Positions 42,772 through 50,688 of a stretch of 64,000 nt of DNA are shown piece after piece (position 1 is the stretch's first letter; each line of letters begins with the position of its first letter). Below the pieces are notes generated by a model. That model worked only from the letters and a program-made list of their open reading frames with translations, did not search any database and was not told the DNA's origin. The position numbers and the translations under genes are program-made. The stretch comes from Ilumatobacter fluminis (GTDB taxonomy: Bacteria > Actinomycetota > Acidimicrobiia > Acidimicrobiales > Ilumatobacteraceae): positions 3,628,001 through 3,692,000 of the forward strand of contig NZ_SOAU01000001.1 in the NCBI RefSeq assembly GCF_004364865.1, in the 5' to 3' direction.

Positions 42772-43920
42772 GTGTCCGAGCAGATGAACCCGCAGTTGGT
42801 CGACGCGCTCCGCCCCGTCGAGGATCCCGAACTCCACCGATCGATCGTCGACCTCGGCATGCTCCGGCGTGCCGAACTCGGCGCCGACGGCACGGCGCAC
42901 ATCCTGGTGGCACTCACCGTCGCCGGGTGCCCGCTGCGCAACGAGATCCAGAACCGGGTGTCGAGCGCGGCGACCGAGGTCGACGGTGTCACCGACGTCG
43001 CCCTCGAGTTCACCGTCATGACCGACGACGAACGCGAAGAACTCCGCAAGATGCTGCACGGCGACGCCGCGTCGACCGCCGGCCACTCGCACGCCCACGG
43101 GCACGCCGAGGGTCGTGCCATCCCGTTTGCCGATCCCGGTTCGAAGACCCGTCCGTTGCTCATCTCGTCCGGCAAGGGCGGCGTCGGCAAGTCGAGCGTC
43201 ACCACCAACCTCGCCGTCGCGCTGGCCCAGCTCGGCCACTCCGTCGGGGTCGTCGACGCCGACATCTACGGCTACTCGATCCCGCGGATGCTCGGCACCG
43301 ATCGTCCGCCGACCGTCATCGACCAGATGCTCGTGCCGCCCGAGAAGTGGGGCGTGCGCTGCATCTCGATGGGCTACTTCGCTCCCCCCGGCGAGGCCGT
43401 CATCTGGCGAGGTCCGATGCTGCACAAGGCGCTCGAGCAGTTCCTCACCGACGTGTACTGGGACGAGCCCGACTTCCTGCTCATCGACATGCCACCGGGC
43501 ACCGGCGACATCGCGCTCAGCCTGAGCCAGTACCTGCCGCGCGGCGAGGTCTACGTCGTCACGACCCCGCAGCCCGCCGCACAGAAGGTGGCGGCGATGT
43601 CGGCGGCGATGGCCAAGAAGGTCAACCTGCCGGTGATGGGCATCATCGAGAACATGTCGTGGTTCACCGGCGACGACGGCAAGCAGTACGAGCTGTTCGG
43701 TGCCGGTGGCGGCCAGGAGCTGGCCGACGACCTCGGCGTGCCGCTGCTCGGTCAGCTGCCGCTCGTGCCGGCGCTGCGCGAGGGCTCCGACGCAGGTGCC
43801 CCCATCACGGCCGTCGACCCCGAGTCCGAGGCTGCGCAGGCGTTCCGCACGATGGCCCAGACGATCGCCGTCGATCTGCAGCCGAAGAAGCGGTTCAACG
43901 CCGAACTCAAGGTCCTCTGA
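42772..43920 (+). CDS. mrp: Mrp/ApbC/NBP35-family Fe-S carrier ATPase
   Basis: 382 residues from GTG 42772. N-terminal MIP18 (DUF59) domain (about 5-95) with Cys53 in AGCPLRNEI, a His-rich linker GHSHAHGHAEG (105-114), then the deviant P-loop SGKGGVGKSS (133-142), DADIYGYSIPRMLG, GYFAPPGEAVIWRGPM and LLIDMPPGTGD. The usual CxxC cluster site after ENMS is absent: the segment reads ENMSWFTGDDGKQYELFG. It would assemble or hand on Fe-S clusters as a dimer, perhaps with ligands elsewhere. Divergent from a SufR-like regulator and followed 19 bp later by a small zincin. Confidence 0.93.
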   Translation: MSEQMNPQLVDALRPVEDPELHRSIVDLGMLRRAELGADGTAHILVALTVAGCPLRNEIQNRVSSAATEVDGVTDVALEFTVMTDDEREELRKMLHGDAASTAGHSHAHGHAEGRAIPFADPGSKTRPLLISSGKGGVGKSSVTTNLAVALAQLGHSVGVVDADIYGYSIPRMLGTDRPPTVIDQMLVPPEKWGVRCISMGYFAPPGEAVIWRGPMLHKALEQFLTDVYWDEPDFLLIDMPPGTGDIALSLSQYLPRGEVYVVTTPQPAAQKVAAMSAAMAKKVNLPVMGIIENMSWFTGDDGKQYELFGAGGGQELADDLGVPLLGQLPLVPALREGSDAGAPITAVDPESEAAQAFRTMAQTIAVDLQPKKRFNAELKVL

Positions 43921-43939
43921 CCTTCGGCCGGCGGTCACC

Positions 43940-44278
43940 GTGGAGATCGTGCCGCGCTACAAGTTCGAGCAGATGGTCGTCGACGCGCTCGACGACCTGC
44001 CCGACGAACTCGTCCCGGTGCTCGACAACGTCGTCGTCCAGATCCACGACCGGAACCCGGACGAGCCCGATCTGCTGGGTTTGTACGAGGGCACGCCGCA
44101 CACCGAACGGATCGGTGACGAGGCACCCGACGTCGTGTCGATCTATCGCGTACCGCTGTGCGAGATGTGCGACGACCTCGACGACCTGAACGAGGAGATC
44201 TTCGTCACGGTGATCCACGAGATCGCCCACGCCGCCGGCATCGACGACGACCGCCTCCACGAGCTCGGCTGGGCCTGA
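43940..44278 (+). CDS. Small zincin-type metallopeptidase family protein
   Basis: 112 residues from GTG 43940. Zinc motif HEIAHAAGIDDDRLHELG (93-110) with HExxH plus a third His107. Two Cys in LCEMC precede it. Matches the short actinobacterial 'metallopeptidase family' (MinI-like) proteins of unknown substrate. It lies 19 bp behind mrp and is probably co-transcribed with it. An ATG at 43973 would cut the first 11 residues. Confidence 0.85.
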   Translation: MEIVPRYKFEQMVVDALDDLPDELVPVLDNVVVQIHDRNPDEPDLLGLYEGTPHTERIGDEAPDVVSIYRVPLCEMCDDLDDLNEEIFVTVIHEIAHAAGIDDDRLHELGWA

Positions 44279-44303
44279 CCCACCCGGCCCCGCCGGAACC
44301 AAC

Positions 44304-44443
44304 CGGGTCGGGTGTCGTACGGAACGACGAGGCGCAGCCGAGGCGTTTCGGGAGATCACCCGACCCGTGCCAAGCAGCGTTCCCGGGTCGGGTGATCTCC
44401 GGAAACGTCGACTCCGCCGCCGTTCCCTCCGACACCCGACCCG
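44304..44443. repeat. Nested double inverted repeat filling an intergenic gap
   Basis: Outer arms CGGGTCGGGTGTCG (44304-44317) and its exact complement (44430-44443), with weaker pairing continuing inward through GGAACG. Inner arms 44344-44367 and 44384-44407 form a 24-bp repeat with one mismatch, including CACCCGACCCG/CGGGTCGGGTG. All four arms contain the same CGGGTCGGGTG element in forward-reverse-forward-reverse order. A different sequence class from the GTCAGAC units. Confidence 0.85.
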
Positions 44444-44471
44444 AGGTGACGTCGGAGTGCCGTGGAAGCGG

Positions 44472-44477
44472 TACCGT
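44472..44477 (+). promoter_or_regulatory. -10 TACCGT, leaderless-type promoter
   Basis: TACCGT ends 7 nt before GTG 44485. Confidence 0.5.
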
Positions 44478-44484
44478 TGTCCGG

Positions 44485-45288
44485 GTGACCGACGTGCCAC
44501 CGCCGCCTCCGAGCGGCGGGTTCAACCCTCCGCCGCCACCACCTCCTCCCCCACCTCCGACCCCGGGCGCACAACTCGCTGCGCCGTCCGGGTACGTCGG
44601 GTACTCGGGCTCACCGATGTCGTCGATGCAGCTCAAGCGCGTCGGCGCCGTCGCCAGGGCGGCGATGATCCTCGTCGGGATCGCCGGCGGGTTCGCGCTG
44701 CTCACCGCGCTCCTCAACTACCCGCTCGTCGACGACGCCGAGGCGTTCCTCGACGGCGAGTCCTCGTCCGACGACTTCGCACGGTCGATGGCGCCCTATG
44801 GCGTCGTCACCCTCGTCCAAGCCGTCGCGACGCTGGCCTCGGTCGTGCTCGTCATGATCTGGATGTACCGCCTCGCCGCGAACCTCAAGGCCATGCACCG
44901 CAACGGCCGCTGGGCACCGGGCTGGGCGATCGGTGGCTGGTTCCTGCCGCCGCTGCTGTACGTGATCCCGTTCCTGATGTTCCGCGAGCTGTGGAAGGCG
45001 TCCGACCCCGAGGTGCCCGTCGGTGGCGAGTGGAAGTCCCGGCCGGTGTCGTGGGTGGTGACGGCGTGGTTCGTCGTCTACGGACCGATCTCGATCGTCG
45101 TCCAGATCGTCTCGGCCAGCGCCGGGTTCAACATGGGCGGCACCGAACGCGATCTCGCACAGCAAGTGATCGACGCGCAGGACACGGCGGCTCTGGCGGG
45201 CGTCGTGGGTGCGGTCGCAGCCGTCCTGTTCATCCTCATGGCCCGCCAGTTGACCGAGCGTCATCGGCGGTTGATCGGAGAGGCCTGA
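44485..45288 (+). CDS. DUF4328 membrane protein with poly-proline N-terminus
   Basis: 267 residues from GTG 44485. N-terminus is almost pure Pro/Gly (PPPPPSGGFNPPPPPPPPPP), then about five membrane helices. The conserved DUF4328 block runs from MIWMYRLAANLKAMHR through WAPGWAIGGWFLPP to FRELWKASDP. Function unknown; Pro-rich tails of this kind often face the cytoplasm and may bind other proteins. The next gene, sixA, starts 1 nt after its stop, so they are one operon. Confidence 0.88.
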   Translation: MTDVPPPPPSGGFNPPPPPPPPPPPTPGAQLAAPSGYVGYSGSPMSSMQLKRVGAVARAAMILVGIAGGFALLTALLNYPLVDDAEAFLDGESSSDDFARSMAPYGVVTLVQAVATLASVVLVMIWMYRLAANLKAMHRNGRWAPGWAIGGWFLPPLLYVIPFLMFRELWKASDPEVPVGGEWKSRPVSWVVTAWFVVYGPISIVVQIVSASAGFNMGGTERDLAQQVIDAQDTAALAGVVGAVAAVLFILMARQLTERHRRLIGEA

Positions 45289-45289
45289 C

Positions 45290-45757
45290 ATGGCCCAGCT
45301 GTACCTCGTCCGACACGCCAAGGCGGGCGAGCGGCGCCTCTGGAACGCGGACGACATCGAGCGTCCGCTCAGCAAGAAGGGCTGGAAGCAGGCCGAGCTG
45401 GTCGGCAAGCGCCTCGCCAAGCACGATCCGAGCGTGCTGTTGTCGAGTGCGTATGTGCGCTGCATCCAGACCCTCGAACCGCTGGGCGAACGACTCGATC
45501 TGCAGGTCGAGGTCGACGAGCGCCTCACCGAACACGAACCGGTCGAGCCGCTCCTCGAACTCATCCGGGAAGCGCCGAAGGGCGCTGTCATGTGCAGCCA
45601 CGGCGATCTCATCCCGGCGGCGCTCCAGCGCCTGAAGAAGGCGGGTGCGAAGATCGCCACCCAGCCCGACTGGCGCAAGTCGTCGGTGTGGGTCCTCCAG
45701 CGCAGCAAGCACGGCCACATCGTCAAGGCAACCGCCTGGCCACCCCCCGTCCTCTAA
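45290..45757 (+). CDS. sixA: Phosphohistidine phosphatase SixA-type
   Basis: 155 residues from ATG 45290. Histidine-phosphatase fold with LVRHAKAGE (His9), SSAYVRCIQTLEPL and the second His in VMCSHGDLIP. Short length and RHA rather than RHG motif fit SixA, which removes phosphate from protein histidines. Translationally linked to the DUF4328 gene. The stop is followed at once by a palindromic repeat that probably terminates both this gene and the convergent beta-propeller gene. Confidence 0.9.
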   Translation: MAQLYLVRHAKAGERRLWNADDIERPLSKKGWKQAELVGKRLAKHDPSVLLSSAYVRCIQTLEPLGERLDLQVEVDERLTEHEPVEPLLELIREAPKGAVMCSHGDLIPAALQRLKKAGAKIATQPDWRKSSVWVLQRSKHGHIVKATAWPPPVL

Positions 45758-45788
45758 CCGTCGGTCGATGTCAGACATCAACCGACGG
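45758..45788. repeat. Single palindromic unit between convergent genes
   Basis: CCGTCGGTCGATGTC and its complement (one mismatch) flank a central base, exactly filling the gap between the sixA stop (45755-45757) and the beta-propeller stop (45789-45791). The only locus with one unit instead of two. Probably a bidirectional terminator. Confidence 0.85.
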
Positions 45789-48626
45789 TCAGGAGCAGGA
45801 ACCGATGGTGGTGATCGGGGCGAGCGTCGTCAGATCGACGATCTGCACCGGGCCGCTGCCGACGGCGATCAACCGGTCACCGACGACGACCCCGCGAGTG
45901 AAGTTCGAACAGCTCGGCGCATACACGGCGCCGGCGTAGATCAGCCGCTGACCGACGTACCGACCGACGTGGAGTACCGAACCGCCCGTGCTGTCGATAT
46001 AGCCCGGCAGCACCACGGTGGAGGCTGCCGGCCACACGAGCACGGCCCGGTGGTCGTGGATCTCCGTCCAGCCCGGGAGTTCGATCTGCGATGTGCGCGT
46101 CGGCCGGTCGGGATCGGCGACGTCGAACAGCGACAACTGCGACCCGATCACCTCTCCGGTGTCCGGGTCGGCGTCGCGGCCGACACCCAGCAGTCGCCCG
46201 TTGCCGAGCGGGTGGAGGTAGGTCGAGAACCCCGGGATCTTCAGCTCACCGCGTAGCACCGGCCGCAGCGGATCGGCGAAGTCGACAACATAGAGCGGGT
46301 CGGTCTCGCGGAACGTGACCACGTACGACAACTCGCCGACGTGTCGCACCGCGTAGATCCGTTCACCCGGCCCCAGCTCGCCGACGGCGGAGATCCGTTC
46401 GAAGGAGTCGCCGGACCGCCGGAGGGCGAACACGGCCGACGAACTCTCGTTCCACCATCCGGACGTCACGGCGACCCGGAGGATCCCGTCGTACTCGCTC
46501 ATCGAGAACTGATTCAGCACCCGGCCCGGCACATCCGTGGACGCCTCGTACGTGGCCGAGGCGCCGTCGAGGTCGAACAGATGGATACCGGTCACGAAGG
46601 AGCCGTTCCCCCACCAGTCCCACCACTCGAAATTCTGTGTGGACACGTACAGCCGATCGGCCGTCGCCATCACCGAGGTGGTCCCGGTTTTCGTCATCAC
46701 GGCGGTACCCGATTGGCCCGCGGAGGGGCGTGCCAGATCGATGCTCGACACCCACAGCAGCTCCCCGCCCGCGGACGCGGCGGGGAGGCCGACCCGCTCG
46801 CACGGCATCGCCGGCCGCTCGGCGGTGTACGCGCCGTCGCGGATGTCGTACTGCAGCGGCAGCCAGTCGTCGATCGTGGACGCGGCGATCTGGCCGAGTG
46901 GGACCTCGACGTCGTCCCAATACCGCTGGTACGGAATCCGGTACGACTTGAGGACGAGATGGACCCGCCCGTCGATCCCGCGCATCGCCTCACGAACGCC
47001 GGTGACGCCGTAGCGCTCGAGCACGGTCGGATTCGACGGATCGGTGACGTCTGCCACCAGGACGTTCGTGGTGGACGTGTCGGCCGAGTAGCCCGTCGTC
47101 GTGACCATCAGCCGATCGCCGTACAGGATCATCTCGGCATGGTCGCCGTCGAGTGCGACCGTCGACGCGACCCGGTTGCGTTGGAGGTCGATGATCTCGA
47201 GCGTTCCCGGCTCGGACTCGCGGTAGAGGTATCGCCCGTCGGTCTCGACGAAGTCTCCCTCGTCGACCCCGTCGACCTGGGTGTTCGTCTCGGAGTGGTC
47301 GGGTACCGTCGTCGCCCCGTTGCCGTTCGTCGCCGGCAGTGTCGGGTAGGAGTACGCAGTCAGATCGCCCAGGTGGGCGTCGACGAATGCGTCGTAGATC
47401 GCATCGCACGACGCGCCGAACGTCAGATCGGACGCCGCCAACCGTCCGGGGATCCGCTCGATCCGGCGGGTGTCGATCAGCCGGTCACCGACCGGGTTGA
47501 TCGTGGCGGTGTGATCGGGAGCGATCACGGCGACCAGGTCGATGACGACGTGTGACGGGTTCACGAACGCCGAAACGCAAAGTCGCCCGGAGTCACCGAG
47601 TCGTGTCACCGTGAGGTTCGCCCAACTGGTCGAGGCGGTGTAGTTGTGGGTCGACGAACCGTCGCTCGCCTGCTCGAGCGCATGCGTGTTCAGGTGGCCG
47701 GGACCCGACGCGTTGGCGGCGGTGACGTTTGCGACGACGGCGGCGCCCGGCGTGCCGACCGGATCGGTCGTACACACCGTGCCGCCTGCCGCGACCCGTC
47801 GACCGGCCGTGCCTGCGTCGGGTTCACGCGTGTCGAGCAATCGGCCCCCGGCATCGGTCCGTTCGAACAGCGTCGAGTCGAGGACCGCGACGGCGTCGAT
47901 CACGACGTTGGCGGACGCGTGCGTGGACAGCGTGACGCAGATCGACGAGTCGGCCCCGAGCTCGACGACGGTCAGGTTGGCGCGGTTCGCGCCGGCGACA
48001 TAGTTCAGCGTCGACGTCGAGGTGGTGTCGGCGGCGCCCCTCGGGTGGGCGACCAAGTGTCCGGCTGACGATGGGTTCGCCGCCGTGACGTTCGCGAGCA
48101 CGACGGCGCCCGGGCCGGCCTCGACGGGCTCGCTGCACACCGTCTCACCCGGCTCGACCCGCGACGAAGGGCCGCGTCGCGAGTCGAAGACACGTGTCGA
48201 TCCGGTGAACGACCCGTCGACGGCGGCCCCGGGAAGGAGCCCGGCCAGATCGACGACCACGTGCGCGGCGGCGTGGATCGAGTTGGTGACGCACGCGACC
48301 CGATGCTCCCCGATCGCCACTGCAGCGAGCGCGGGAACCGTCGCATCCGCCTGGAAGTTCACGGTGGAGGTGGCGCTCGGGTCGGCGAGTTCGTGATGGG
48401 CGGTGAGGTGACCGCTCGCGGTCGGACGCACCGCGGTCACGTTCATCAGCGCGAGATCGCCGATCTCGGCGTCGGGCACCGGGATGCACGATGTCTCGAG
48501 TGGCCCGAGCCGGATCCCCCCGCCGGCCGACTCGGTGGGCGGTGCCGCCGACGTCGCTCCGACCGTGATCGACGTCGCCGCGACGACGAGCGCGATCAAT
48601 CCTGCAGTCCCCGGTCCCACCCGCAT
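45789..48626 (-). CDS. Secreted protein: three repeat domains plus C-terminal beta-propeller
   Basis: 945 residues from ATG 48626; reading on to 48740 would translate a palindromic repeat. Signal peptide (GLIALVVAATSITVGATSAA). Residues about 35-400 hold three copies of a domain of about 120 residues, each with NVTA, a GHL(T/V/N)(A/T)H motif, ST(V/L/H)NY or NF, a Cys pair and a VVIDL ending. About 430-945 match the COG4880/Beta_propel family (TQVDGVDEGDFVETDGRYLY; RYLY and VVTFRETDPLYVVDFADP). Probably cell-surface or extracellular; the N-terminal repeats resemble cell-surface modules common in Acidimicrobiia. Minus-strand TAGCGT lies 7 nt before the ATG. Confidence 0.9.
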   Translation of the reverse strand: MRVGPGTAGLIALVVAATSITVGATSAAPPTESAGGGIRLGPLETSCIPVPDAEIGDLALMNVTAVRPTASGHLTAHHELADPSATSTVNFQADATVPALAAVAIGEHRVACVTNSIHAAAHVVVDLAGLLPGAAVDGSFTGSTRVFDSRRGPSSRVEPGETVCSEPVEAGPGAVVLANVTAANPSSAGHLVAHPRGAADTTSTSTLNYVAGANRANLTVVELGADSSICVTLSTHASANVVIDAVAVLDSTLFERTDAGGRLLDTREPDAGTAGRRVAAGGTVCTTDPVGTPGAAVVANVTAANASGPGHLNTHALEQASDGSSTHNYTASTSWANLTVTRLGDSGRLCVSAFVNPSHVVIDLVAVIAPDHTATINPVGDRLIDTRRIERIPGRLAASDLTFGASCDAIYDAFVDAHLGDLTAYSYPTLPATNGNGATTVPDHSETNTQVDGVDEGDFVETDGRYLYRESEPGTLEIIDLQRNRVASTVALDGDHAEMILYGDRLMVTTTGYSADTSTTNVLVADVTDPSNPTVLERYGVTGVREAMRGIDGRVHLVLKSYRIPYQRYWDDVEVPLGQIAASTIDDWLPLQYDIRDGAYTAERPAMPCERVGLPAASAGGELLWVSSIDLARPSAGQSGTAVMTKTGTTSVMATADRLYVSTQNFEWWDWWGNGSFVTGIHLFDLDGASATYEASTDVPGRVLNQFSMSEYDGILRVAVTSGWWNESSSAVFALRRSGDSFERISAVGELGPGERIYAVRHVGELSYVVTFRETDPLYVVDFADPLRPVLRGELKIPGFSTYLHPLGNGRLLGVGRDADPDTGEVIGSQLSLFDVADPDRPTRTSQIELPGWTEIHDHRAVLVWPAASTVVLPGYIDSTGGSVLHVGRYVGQRLIYAGAVYAPSCSNFTRGVVVGDRLIAVGSGPVQIVDLTTLAPITTIGSCS

Positions 48627-48633
48627 CGCCGAG

Positions 48634-48639
48634 ACGCTA
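48634..48639 (-). promoter_or_regulatory. -10 TAGCGT, leaderless-type promoter of beta-propeller gene
   Basis: Minus-strand TAGCGT ends 7 nt before ATG 48626, supporting that start. Confidence 0.5.
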
Positions 48640-48694
48640 CATCGCCGGACGACCCGCCGATGGATAACGTCCGTCCTCCCAGGAAGTCGCGATG

Positions 48695-48777
48695 GTCGGT
48701 CGATGTCAGACATCAACCGACGGTCGTGACCGTCCGGCATCGCAGACCTGGTCGGTTGATGTCTGACATCAACCGAC
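48695..48777. repeat. Inverted pair of 27-nt palindromes (GTCGGTCGATGTC / GTCGGTTGATGTC)
   Basis: Units 48695-48721 and 48751-48777, 29 nt apart, reverse complements except one C/T change. The spacer ends CAGACCTG like the 40623 spacer. It ends 3 bp before the ccmI-like stop codon. Confidence 0.92.
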
Positions 48778-48780
48778 AGG

Positions 48781-49533
48781 TCAGGGGGCGTCGGCTCGGG
48801 CTTCGTCGAGGAGGGGTTCGACGAGCGTGCGGACGTCGGCCGGGGGGTTGTACTCGAGGCAACGCTCGAGGTACGGGACCGCGTTCGTCGGCGACTGCAG
48901 GAACCGGATCTGGACGATGCCGATGAAGCAGTGCGCGTCGGGGTACTCGGGATCGAGTTCGACGGCGCGGCCCAGCGAGTCGATCGATGTCTTCAATGCG
49001 TCGGTGACGTCGGTCGAGTCCTCCATCGCCCGGGTCGACAGTGCGAGCGTCCATCCCCGGTAGGTGAGCGACTCAACGTCGTCGGGTTCGTTCTCGAGTG
49101 CCTCGGCGTACAACGCGGCAGCGGCGCCGGGCTGCTCGAACATCAGCGCTCGGGCCTGAGCGACGAGCACCGTCTGTTCGTCACGCGGATCGAGACCGGT
49201 CGCCGTCTGCCCGGGCAGGCGTTGCGCCGACCAGGCGGCGAGCGCCCACCACACCACGCCGAACAGTGCGACGACGGCGACACCCGTGACGATCCGTCGC
49301 TTCCAGTCGACCGGCGGCTTGGTCGGCAGTGCCGCCTTGCGGTCCTCGATCGCACGGAGCGTTGCCGCGGCGCGCACCGTGTAGCCGTCCTTCAGTTCCT
49401 GATAGTCGACCTCGTCGATGTCACCGGCGCGGAACTCGCGCTCGAGATCGTTCAGCGACCGCAGGAGGAACCGACGTTCCTCCTCGAGCTCGGCCAACCG
49501 ATCGGGATCGACTCCGTTACGCGTCGTCGGCAT
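48781..49533 (-). CDS. ccmI: CcmI-like TPR protein of cytochrome c maturation
   Basis: 250 residues from ATG 49533. N-terminal part with LAELEEERRFLLRSLNDLEREFRAGDI (the CcmI hallmark helix), one membrane helix (about 78-98), then TPR-like helices (ARALMFEQPGAAAALYAEAL; LGRAVELDPEYPDAHCFIG). CcmI presents apocytochrome c to the haem ligase. Last gene of the ccm operon; its start overlaps the ccmH 3' end by 17 bp. Annotated as ccmI on position and layout, since sequence conservation is weak. Confidence 0.82.
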   Translation of the reverse strand: MPTTRNGVDPDRLAELEEERRFLLRSLNDLEREFRAGDIDEVDYQELKDGYTVRAAATLRAIEDRKAALPTKPPVDWKRRIVTGVAVVALFGVVWWALAAWSAQRLPGQTATGLDPRDEQTVLVAQARALMFEQPGAAAALYAEALENEPDDVESLTYRGWTLALSTRAMEDSTDVTDALKTSIDSLGRAVELDPEYPDAHCFIGIVQIRFLQSPTNAVPYLERCLEYNPPADVRTLVEPLLDEARADAP

Positions 49534-50062
49534 CGTCGCTCGCCTCGGCGCGCACCGGCACCGGTTCGTCCTCGTGCTCGTCGAAGTTGGCCATGGCGTC
49601 GGCGACGAGCGCGTAGTCGTCGTCGGTCGCCTCCCCCAGGGCACGGGCGCTCTGCTGCCAACGGCGGAACGCGAACCCGAGCCCGGTCGCGCCGATGACG
49701 AACGCCGCGGCCGGCAGGGCCCACGCAAGCGCCTCGACGCCGTCGGCTGTCGGGACGAGGAGTTCCTCGCCCTCGTACGCCACGACGATGTCCTGGATGA
49801 TCTGTTCGTCCGACTTGATGCCGTCGTTCACGTCCTGCTTGATCGCCTCGCGGATCTGCACGGACGCCGTGTTGCGCGACTCGTACACGCTCTCGCCCTG
49901 GCAGATCGGGCAGGCGAGCCGTTTCGAGATCGCCTCGATCCGTTCGTCGGGGGTACGTGGCCCGGTGTCGCGGGTAGCGCCGACGGCGAGCAGGGCGACG
50001 ACCGCGAGTCCGAGCAGCACCCACCCCGGCCACCGCTTGAGCTTCCGGTTGACGCTCGTCAT
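49517..50062 (-). CDS. ccmH: Cytochrome c maturation protein CcmH (CycL-type)
   Basis: 181 residues from ATG 50062, overlapping the ccmG stop by 4 nt. Membrane helix (about 11-29), then the conserved ISKRLACPICQGESV with redox Cys51 and Cys54, and a second helix (about 105-125). CcmH reduces the haem-binding cysteines of apocytochrome c outside the membrane. The C-terminal tail is acidic and specific to this lineage. Confidence 0.92.
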   Translation of the reverse strand: MTSVNRKLKRWPGWVLLGLAVVALLAVGATRDTGPRTPDERIEAISKRLACPICQGESVYESRNTASVQIREAIKQDVNDGIKSDEQIIQDIVVAYEGEELLVPTADGVEALAWALPAAAFVIGATGLGFAFRRWQQSARALGEATDDDYALVADAMANFDEHEDEPVPVRAEASDDADDA

Positions 50063-50688
50063 GCTGCGCCCTCTCGCATCGCCTGGAGCGTCGCGCTCAG
50101 CCCGTCGGAGGTGACCTGGCCGATGTAGCGACGTCGCACGAAGCCGTTCGGGTCGACGATCCACGTCTCGGGCACCTGGGCAACACCGAAGCCGTTCACG
50201 AACTCGTAGTCGGTGTCGTAGACGATCGTCCAGTCGCCGCCGCGTTCGGCGAAGAACGCCTCGACCTGCTCGTTCGTCGAGTCGCGCACGACCGAGTAGA
50301 ACTCGGCCCCCTCGGCACCGAGGGCCTGCTGCTGGTCGACGAACTCGATCAGTTCGGGGTGTTCCCGGATGCAGGGCACGCAGTCGTGGGTGAAGAAGTT
50401 GAGCACGACCCAGCTGCCCTTGCGACGCGACAGCTCGAACGTCGACCCGTCCTCGTTCGTGGCGGTGACGTCGGGCGCGAGATTGCCGAGCAGCGGCGAG
50501 CCCGCCGTCGAGTCCTGCGACGAGTCGGCCATGAGCAGGATCGCGAACAGCCCGACGACCACGAGCGCGACGAGGCCGGCGGCGATCGGCGCAACCCGAC
50601 GGCGGCCGCTCCCGTTCGTCTGGGCGGTCTCGGCGGTGTCGCCGGGCGCGCCCGGTGCGGTGGCGGGTGCGTCGGTCAGGTCAGACAC
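50059..50688 (-). CDS. ccmG: Thioredoxin-like thiol-disulfide protein CcmG/ResA
   Basis: 209 residues from GTG 50688, chosen because AAGGAGGT lies 5 nt upstream; it overlaps the ccmF 3' end by 8 nt. Signal-anchor helix (about 33-53), thioredoxin fold with FFTHDCVPCIREHPE (Cys103-x2-Cys106). Keeps CcmH or apocytochrome c reduced on the outer face of the membrane. Confidence 0.93.
   Translation of the reverse strand: MSDLTDAPATAPGAPGDTAETAQTNGSGRRRVAPIAAGLVALVVVGLFAILLMADSSQDSTAGSPLLGNLAPDVTATNEDGSTFELSRRKGSWVVLNFFTHDCVPCIREHPELIEFVDQQQALGAEGAEFYSVVRDSTNEQVEAFFAERGGDWTIVYDTDYEFVNGFGVAQVPETWIVDPNGFVRRRYIGQVTSDGLSATLQAMREGAA

Noticed and set aside
48627-48740. N-terminal extension of the beta-propeller protein
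   Set aside because: The extra residues are translated palindromic repeat and precede a proper signal peptide and promoter at 48626.
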